A DNA stretch of 5,681 bases, taken from assembly GCA_041748615.1 (NCBI GenBank), contig JBGTCY010000065.1:1-5681 (forward strand). The letters are read 5' to 3'. Shown here one piece after another: positions 1-4,280 of the stretch. Both the position numbers and the translations under genes were made by a program. Positions within the stretch are counted from its first letter, which is position 1; each line of letters starts with the position of its first letter. A model generated the notes under the pieces. That model was given only the letters and a program-made list of their open reading frames with translations. It ran no database searches and had not been told where the DNA came from. Origin of the DNA: JBGTCY01 sp041748615 (lineage in GTDB: Bacteria; Bacteroidota; Bacteroidia; Chitinophagales; CAIOSU01).

Positions 1-53
1 AGCAGCGGGGGATTGTTGGTAAAAACCAAGATTTGAGAATTACCCTAAAATAA
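1..53 (+). CDS. C-terminal tail of an unidentified protein (partial, 5' end outside window)
   Basis: The reading frame beginning at base 3 is open from the window edge to a TAA at 51-53 and would end in ...GKNQDLRITLK. The stop codon runs straight into the stem of a strong hairpin terminator (52-81), which is where a plus-strand gene would be expected to finish, and this would make it convergent with the DUF1573 gene. Only about 16 residues are visible, so no family can be named. Another frame (from base 1) stops at 34-36 and cannot be excluded as the true one. The call rests on position next to the terminator and on a plausible beta-strand-like tail, not on homology. Confidence 0.35.
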   Translation, partial: QRGIVGKNQDLRITLK

Positions 54-81
54 AAAACCCGGCTAAGAAACCGGGTTTTTT
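52..81. terminator. Bidirectional rho-independent terminator
   Basis: A perfect 11-bp inverted repeat, AAAAAACCCGG at 52-62 and CCGGGTTTTTT at 71-81, encloses the 8-base loop CTAAGAAA. The stem has a GC core and is flanked by A-runs on the left and T-runs on the right, so RNA from either strand forms a hairpin followed by a U tract. It lies 20 bases past the DUF1573 stop on the minus strand and at the presumed end of a plus-strand gene, as expected for a shared terminator between convergent genes. Confidence 0.88.
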
Positions 82-101
82 TCTGGAATTTAAAAAGTGT
101 T

Positions 102-539
102 TTAGTGAGTATGACCGGAATGATCATGTTGGTCAGGACTGCCGCCCGGCTTAGGAAGTACATTTCCTTTGATGTGAATGGTGATGGGTTGTTCAGCGGG
201 AGTCGCGTTGGAATAAACTTTCACCGCTTTATTGAATTGTCCCAATCTGTTTGTCGCATATTTAACGCCAATGACACCTGATTCGCCCGGCAGAATGGGT
301 TCTTTCATGCAGTTCGGGACAGTACATCCGCAAGTTCCCTGGCAATTATTAATAATCAAAGGAGCGGTTCCTGTATTCGTGAATTTAAATTCACGTGCGC
401 CATCGGCATCCTGTTCAATCGTGCCGTAGTCAATGGTTTCAGATTCAAAAGTCATCACAGGTCCGTCTTGTTGAGTGGATTGTGCAAAAAGAGCAAGAGT
501 GAAAATCGCCATCGGAATGAAAAGAAGCAGTTTTTTCAT
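102..539 (-). CDS. Secreted DUF1573 domain protein with His-rich tail
   Basis: A 145-residue protein. Residues 1-19 form a signal peptide (Lys-Lys, then a hydrophobic stretch, with likely cleavage at LFA|QS). Residues about 28-127 match DUF1573: 'FxxxxxDYGTI', 'FKFTNTGTAPLII' and the Cys motif CQGTCGCTVPNC (C66, C70, C72, C77), then 'PGESGVIGVKY' and a closing beta-strand 'ITIHIKGNV'. DUF1573 is an Ig-like, ASPM/SPD2/Hydin-related fold common in Bacteroidota exported proteins; its molecular role is not established. The last residues, from about 136, are rich in His (H138, H140, H143, H145), which with the four Cys could bind metal (inference). The frame is open upstream to 746, but the extension has no export signal and passes through the double hairpin at 651-692. 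The ATG at 539 gives a textbook signal peptide and sits just downstream of a TAnnTTTG element. It ends 20 bases before a strong terminator. Confidence 0.92.
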   Translation of the reverse strand: MKKLLLFIPMAIFTLALFAQSTQQDGPVMTFESETIDYGTIEQDADGAREFKFTNTGTAPLIINNCQGTCGCTVPNCMKEPILPGESGVIGVKYATNRLGQFNKAVKVYSNATPAEQPITIHIKGNVLPKPGGSPDQHDHSGHTH

Positions 540-567
540 GGTAAAAATATTTTGGTTTTTATACGTG

Positions 568-575
568 CAAATGTA
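568..575 (-). promoter_or_regulatory. Candidate Bacteroidota -7 promoter element for the DUF1573 gene
   Basis: On the minus strand these bases read TACATTTG, an exact match to the Bacteroidota -7 consensus TAnnTTTG. The element ends 28 bases before the ATG at 539, leaving room for a leader of about 20 bases. No TTG/TTTG at the usual -33 spacing is seen, so the call rests on the -7 match and its position. It supports the start at 539 and suggests that DUF1573 can be transcribed separately from the receptor gene upstream. Confidence 0.45.
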
Positions 576-650
576 AGCAAAGATTGACGCTATTTTGAGG
601 GATTTTTTAACAGGGGTTAAGTCAAATTGCACTTGCATTGTCAAAGTGAG

Positions 651-701
651 TCCCGAGAATCGGGAAACCATGTGGGGTGGCAATCGCCACCCTTCGCCAC
701 C
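651..701. repeat. GC-rich double hairpin, REP-like intergenic element
   Basis: Two close inverted repeats lie in the 213-base gap between the receptor stop and the DUF1573 start. The first is TCCCGA (651-656) / TCGGGA (660-665) with loop GAA. The second is GGGTGGC (675-681) / GCCACCC (686-692) with loop AATC. TCGCCACC also occurs twice (684-691 and 694-701), so the right arm has a second possible partner. Neither hairpin is followed by a T tract in either direction, so this does not look like an intrinsic terminator. It is markedly more GC-rich than the flanks. It could be a dispersed palindromic element, or a 3' stem-loop stabilising the receptor mRNA; copies elsewhere in the genome cannot be checked here. 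Confidence 0.5.
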
Positions 702-752
702 GCTCAGGCTGACCCAAGCGCGCAATAAAAAATAGTACATATTCACTACTCC

Positions 753-3263
753 TTAAAACTTAAAAATCATTCTCAGGTTGATGCGCCTGTTGGTGAGAAA
801 ATTCGGCACGGCATAAACCGTGTTGCGAATGTCTTTTACCCAGAGATAAGATACGGTGTTGTTTACACCCAGCAGGTTATAAATTTCCAGGGTCGCCCAG
901 ATGGATTCAAAATGACGGACGATGTTTTTGGGCGGTGTGTTTTTCTTGCGGTTTTTGTCAAACAGTTGAGCGGAAAAGCCAATGTCCACTCTGCGGTAAA
1001 AAGGAATGCGCAGCAAATCGTTGTAACGCTCTTTGTCGGGCGGACCAAAAGGCAAGCCGGTGCCAAATATCAAATTCAGATGCACCTTGAAGTTTTCATT
1101 TTTCGGCAGGTAGTCCTGGAAAAATAAATTGAAACTCACCCGCTGGTCGGTGGGGCGGGGGATAAATCCCGGATAAATAATTGAACTGTCTGCAATATCA
1201 TCCGGGCTGACTGAGCCTCTGAAAACCCGGTTGCCTTCCGCATCAAAATACTGGTAATAAAAATCATCGCTGATATCTTCTTTGGTGGACATAATGGACA
1301 TGCTAATCCAGGATTCCGCGCCTTCCACCAATTCGCCATGCAGTCTGAAATCAATTCCCGCGGCATATCCCCGCGCGCGGTTTTCTCCGAAATAGCGAAT
1401 GAGGACGTTGTCAAATTCAAAGGGGACTAAGTCGTATAAATATTTGTAATACACCTCACTTACGAATTTGAAACGTCTTTCCCATGCCAGAAAATTCATG
1501 TCAATGCCCGCCACGGCATGAACGGATTTCTGCGCTTTCAATTTCGTGTTCACCACCCCGTCAAGGTCGCGCATTTCGCGGTAAAATGGCGGTTGCGCAT
1601 ATAATCCTGCCGCTGCTCGCAAAACGATATCGGCACGGGTATCCGGTTTGTATGAAAATTGAAAACGCGGGCTGAACACCCATTCTTTATTGACATCCCA
1701 ATAGGTGAAACGCACGCCATAGGAAATGCTCATTCTGTCGTTTTTATCCAGCATCCAGGAATCCTGGAAAAAACCATGAATGCGGTTTGAATTAAGATTG
1801 ATGCGCGTTTTCAAAACACTGCTCACGGATACTTCATTGCCTGTGTAGGGGAGGGAGTAGCCTGCGGAATCTATTCGTTCCCATTCATTCAGCCGGTCGT
1901 CAATGATTTCATGCTGGTAGGTCAGTCCCCATTTGATGTTGTGATTGTTTTTGATAAAATATCCGCGATAGCCTGCGTTAGCGACAATGGCTTCGAGGTC
2001 GTTACGGGCAAATTGCTGAATGCCGCCCACGCCCAGACTGAAGCGTGACTGTCCGAAATTGTCACGGCTGAAATCCGTTTCCACCTCATCAAGCCAGTAT
2101 TCGCCAATGATGTCATACGCTTCCGATTCGCGGGAGCGATACACCGAAGTAAGCCACTTGAACCCCAGGTTTTTGTTCAGTCTTTGGTTCACGCCAAATC
2201 CTGTCATTAACGTGCGGTAACGGTCGTCTTCTTTTCCGTCAAAAAACACCGTGAGACGCAGCACGTTATTCACAACTCCAAATGTGGTTTCACGGTTGAC
2301 CGGCACAAACACAAAACGGTTCATCGCGAAGTTGCTTATCCATTCGATGTCGGTTTTTTCTGAAATTTTGTAAGTGAAAAAAGATTGAACATCCGTGAAG
2401 GAAGGACTATACTGTCCCTGGGTTTCAAGACTGCGCAGCAAATATTGACTTGATTTTTGACGAACCCCCAGCAGATAGGTGAATTTATCTTTTTTGTCAC
2501 TGCCTTCGAGGTGCAAAGAACCACCCAGTAATCCGATTTCAACGGAGCCTTTAAATTCTTTCGGGCGCTTATATTGAACATCCAGCACGGAAGCCATTTT
2601 ATCGCCATATTTAGCCTGAAATCCTCCGGAGGAAAAAAAGACGGAATTAACCATGTCCACATTAATGAAACTCAATCCCTCCTGTTGTCCTGAGCGAATC
2701 AAAAAAGGTCTGAATATTTCAAAATCATTGACATACACTAAGTTTTCATCGAAATTTCCACCCCTGACGGAATACGTGGTGCTGAGTTCATTGGTGGCGC
2801 TTACGCCCAATGCCTGTGATGCCAGCGCGGCCTCAATACTGGCAAACGGGACGGGCAGTTTTTCAATATCTTTCACTTCAATCAAGACTCCGCTTGCTTC
2901 CGTTCTCACGGCATCTTTAGTGGTAATTTCTATGGTTTTCAGGTTCACTAACCCCGCGTTGAGCACAATATTCAACTCACGCTTTTGATTGGATTTCAGA
3001 TTTAATATTTGCGTGTCGCTTTCAAGTCCGATGAATGAAAAAACCACTTCAATGTCCTTGCCTGAAGGGACGGAGATCATGTAATTTCCATCTTCATCGC
3101 TGACTGTTCCGGCTGAAGGTTTTTCAACCAAATAAATATTTCCTCCGGGAACAACGTCACCGGTTTCATCCGTGATTTTACCGTAAATAGTCGCGTTTTG
3201 CTGGGCGTAAATAAAAGCAGAAGTCGCAAAAAACAGGAGGACAAACGCCCGAATTTTCAACAT
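753..3263 (-). CDS. TonB-dependent outer-membrane receptor (carboxypeptidase-regulatory-like + plug + barrel)
   Basis: An 836-residue outer-membrane transporter powered by TonB/ExbBD; the substrate is unknown. Residues 1-20 are a signal peptide (cleavage near IYA|QQ). Residues about 23-102 form a CarboxypepD_reg-like domain ('ATIYGKITDETGDVVPGGNIYL', 'VSDEDGNYMISVPSG', 'FSFIGLES'). Residues about 120-235 are the plug, with SVRGGNFDENLVYVND, the stretch RSGQQEGLSFINVDMV and GGFQAKYGDKMASVLDV. The remainder is a 22-strand-type barrel ending in an aromatic residue (...NLRMIFKF), the usual outer-membrane barrel signature. No SusD-like lipoprotein gene follows, so this is not a classical Sus pair. 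The start is 18 bases downstream of the rpe stop, in the same frame, with no other ATG between. No Shine-Dalgarno site is present, as is common in Bacteroidota. It is probably co-transcribed with rpe. The family is secure; the cargo is not. Confidence 0.96.
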   Translation of the reverse strand: MLKIRAFVLLFFATSAFIYAQQNATIYGKITDETGDVVPGGNIYLVEKPSAGTVSDEDGNYMISVPSGKDIEVVFSFIGLESDTQILNLKSNQKRELNIVLNAGLVNLKTIEITTKDAVRTEASGVLIEVKDIEKLPVPFASIEAALASQALGVSATNELSTTYSVRGGNFDENLVYVNDFEIFRPFLIRSGQQEGLSFINVDMVNSVFFSSGGFQAKYGDKMASVLDVQYKRPKEFKGSVEIGLLGGSLHLEGSDKKDKFTYLLGVRQKSSQYLLRSLETQGQYSPSFTDVQSFFTYKISEKTDIEWISNFAMNRFVFVPVNRETTFGVVNNVLRLTVFFDGKEDDRYRTLMTGFGVNQRLNKNLGFKWLTSVYRSRESEAYDIIGEYWLDEVETDFSRDNFGQSRFSLGVGGIQQFARNDLEAIVANAGYRGYFIKNNHNIKWGLTYQHEIIDDRLNEWERIDSAGYSLPYTGNEVSVSSVLKTRINLNSNRIHGFFQDSWMLDKNDRMSISYGVRFTYWDVNKEWVFSPRFQFSYKPDTRADIVLRAAAGLYAQPPFYREMRDLDGVVNTKLKAQKSVHAVAGIDMNFLAWERRFKFVSEVYYKYLYDLVPFEFDNVLIRYFGENRARGYAAGIDFRLHGELVEGAESWISMSIMSTKEDISDDFYYQYFDAEGNRVFRGSVSPDDIADSSIIYPGFIPRPTDQRVSFNLFFQDYLPKNENFKVHLNLIFGTGLPFGPPDKERYNDLLRIPFYRRVDIGFSAQLFDKNRKKNTPPKNIVRHFESIWATLEIYNLLGVNNTVSYLWVKDIRNTVYAVPNFLTNRRINLRMIFKF

Positions 3264-3281
3264 ATCAGTCCGAAACGAAGG

Positions 3282-3953
3282 TTAGGCATATATAGTATTG
3301 ACACCCGCTTGTTTGAGCGCGGTGATGGTTTTTACCGGTGATTCGGATTTAAAAACAGTATTTCCCGCTACCAGCACATCGGCTCCGGCTTTCAGAATTT
3401 CAGGGGCGTTTTTCAGACTTACGCCACCATCAATTTCAATCAATGCCCGTGAGCCGGTTTGCTGAATGAGCATCTTCAATTGCTGAATCCTTTTGATGGT
3501 TCCCGGAATAAATTTTTGTCCGCCCCAGCCGGGATTAACCGACATCAGCACTACCAAATCTACATCCGGCAAAATATCTTCCAACTGAGATACAGGCGTG
3601 TGAGGATTGATGGCGACACCCGCTTTCATCCCGGTTTCTTTGATTAATTGAACCACGCGATGCAAATGCGGGCAGGCTTCAAGATGCACAGACAAATTAT
3701 CCGCACCGGCTTTGTGAAAATCATGAATGAATTTTTCCGGCTCGGCAATCATCAGGTGTACATCCAGCACTTTTTTTGTCAGTGGGCGAATACTTGCAAC
3801 AACGGGTGGACCAATGGTGATATTGGGAACGAATCTTCCATCCATCACATCAACATGAATCCAGTCAGCTTCGCTTTCGTTAATCATTTTCACGGCATCG
3901 CCCAAGTAAGCAAAATCGGCAGACAGAATAGAAGGAGCAACAAGGTGATTCAT
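3282..3953 (-). CDS. rpe: Ribulose-phosphate 3-epimerase
   Basis: A 223-residue cytosolic TIM-barrel enzyme that interconverts D-ribulose 5-phosphate and D-xylulose 5-phosphate in the pentose phosphate pathway (EC 5.1.3.1). Length is normal for the family and the motifs are complete: APSILSADF (6-14), HVDVMDGRFVPN (33-44), DVHLMI (64-69), MSVNPGWGGQKF (137-148), EIDGGV (173-178) and the phosphate-binding end VAGNTVF (195-201). By family knowledge the metal ligands are H33, D35, H66 and D175, with D35 and D175 as the acid/base pair; all four are present. An in-frame TAA lies 9 bases before the ATG, which fixes the start at 3953. It is first in a likely two-gene unit with the TonB-dependent receptor. 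No clear TAnnTTTG promoter was found in the upstream gap, and the gene has no Shine-Dalgarno site. Confidence 0.98.
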   Translation of the reverse strand: MNHLVAPSILSADFAYLGDAVKMINESEADWIHVDVMDGRFVPNITIGPPVVASIRPLTKKVLDVHLMIAEPEKFIHDFHKAGADNLSVHLEACPHLHRVVQLIKETGMKAGVAINPHTPVSQLEDILPDVDLVVLMSVNPGWGGQKFIPGTIKRIQQLKMLIQQTGSRALIEIDGGVSLKNAPEILKAGADVLVAGNTVFKSESPVKTITALKQAGVNTIYA

Positions 3954-4054
3954 GTGGCGAAGTTATGGGAATTTTATTTTTTGATTCGGATGATAAACTG
4001 TAGAAGGAGATTGAGGTAATTTTTAGGACTACCCTTAATTATTTTTCTTGTTGC

Positions 4055-4145
4055 CGTCCCTCGTCCCTCGTCCCCCGTCCCTCGTCCCTCGTCCCTCGTC
4101 CCCCGTCCCTCGTCCCCCGTCCCTCGTCCCCCGTCCCTCGTCCCA
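4055..4145. repeat. Heptanucleotide tandem array, 13 units, G-tract strand on minus
   Basis: Thirteen uninterrupted 7-base units of CGTCCCY fill 91 bases. The seventh base runs T,T,C,T,T,T,C,T,C,T,C,T and A in the last unit, so only this one position varies. The alternation TC in units 6-12 suggests duplication of a 14-base dimer. The minus strand carries GGG or longer tracts every seven bases separated by four or fewer bases, which fits the canonical G-quadruplex pattern. The array is strongly GC-rich within AT-rich flanks. Such heptamer arrays resemble the short tandemly repeated repetitive sequences described in cyanobacteria and other genomes. It begins about 100 bases from the rpe start and ends 135 bases before the surface-protein start. 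Confidence 0.97.
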
Positions 4146-4162
4146 TTTAGAATAAAATGGGA
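4141..4162. other. Hairpin overlapping the end of the heptamer array
   Basis: TCCCATTT at 4141-4148 and AAATGGGA at 4155-4162 form a perfect 8-bp stem with the loop AGAATA. The left arm uses TCCCA of the final, variant repeat unit. No T tract follows on either strand, so a terminator is unlikely. It may mark the boundary of the array, a protein-binding site, or be chance. Confidence 0.5.
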
Positions 4163-4250
4163 TAACCTATAATAATTCTTACACTCGGAAACCAGAGTTT
4201 TATTAAAGCAACTCAATTCCTGTTTTTACGTAAACTTATGTAGGTGATTT

Positions 4251-4279
4251 TGTTTTCCCGCTCTGTTCGAGGGAAAACA
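4251..4279 (+). promoter_or_regulatory. Start-codon-proximal hairpin in the surface-protein leader
   Basis: TGTTTTCCC (4251-4259) and GGGAAAACA (4271-4279) form a perfect 9-bp stem with an 11-base loop, ending two bases before the ATG at 4281. The right arm contains the GGG of the only Shine-Dalgarno-like stretch. In the mRNA this structure would hide the ribosome-binding region, which is compatible with translational control; as DNA it could equally be an operator. No ligand-binding riboswitch class is recognisable. Confidence 0.5.
4269..4273 (+). promoter_or_regulatory. Possible ribosome-binding site of the surface-protein gene
   Basis: GAGGG lies 7 bases before the ATG at 4281, good spacing for anti-Shine-Dalgarno pairing. 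It is notable because rpe and the receptor in this window lack any such site. Three of its five bases are in the stem of the 4251-4279 hairpin. An in-frame TGA at 4245-4247 and no other ATG in between support 4281 as the start. Confidence 0.42.
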
Positions 4280-4280
4280 G

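Larger units (their letters stand above)
3954..4280. other. Divergent intergenic region between rpe and the surface-protein gene
   Basis: These 327 bases have no believable gene and must contain the control regions of two divergent transcripts. Bases 3954-4054 are AT-rich leader for rpe. A heptamer array occupies 4055-4145, a hairpin 4141-4162, another AT-rich stretch 4163-4250, and a start-proximal hairpin 4251-4279. No exact TAnnTTTG was found on either strand. The nearest on the plus strand is TGATTTTG at 4245-4252, one mismatch from consensus but too close to the start codon to be convincing. Confidence 0.7.

Noticed and set aside
540..746. N-terminal extension of the DUF1573 frame by 69 residues, starting at 746
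   Set aside because: It would place the obvious signal peptide (MKKLLLF...) in the middle of the protein, it translates through the double hairpin, and a -7 promoter element lies inside it. The start at 539 fits much better.
2653..2988. Plus-strand 111-residue frame opposite the receptor plug region
   Set aside because: It is antisense to well-conserved TonB-receptor sequence, with no export signal or family resemblance. The other short frames within 753-3263 were rejected for the same reason.
3648..4019. 123-residue plus-strand frame antisense to rpe
   Set aside because: The complementary strand encodes rpe with all catalytic motifs, so this is a shadow frame.
4055..4145. CRISPR array
   Set aside because: The repeats are 7 bases and directly adjacent, with no spacers, so this is a simple tandem repeat.
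3974..4216. 80-residue minus-strand frame with GTRDEGR/GTGDEGR-type repeats
   Set aside because: It is a translation of the heptamer array. A stop-free 7-base unit is open in every frame, and the flanking residues look like noise with no start signal.
4251..4279. Intrinsic terminator upstream of the surface-protein gene
   Set aside because: The hairpin is followed by G and the start codon, not by a T tract, and no plus-strand gene precedes it in the intergenic region.
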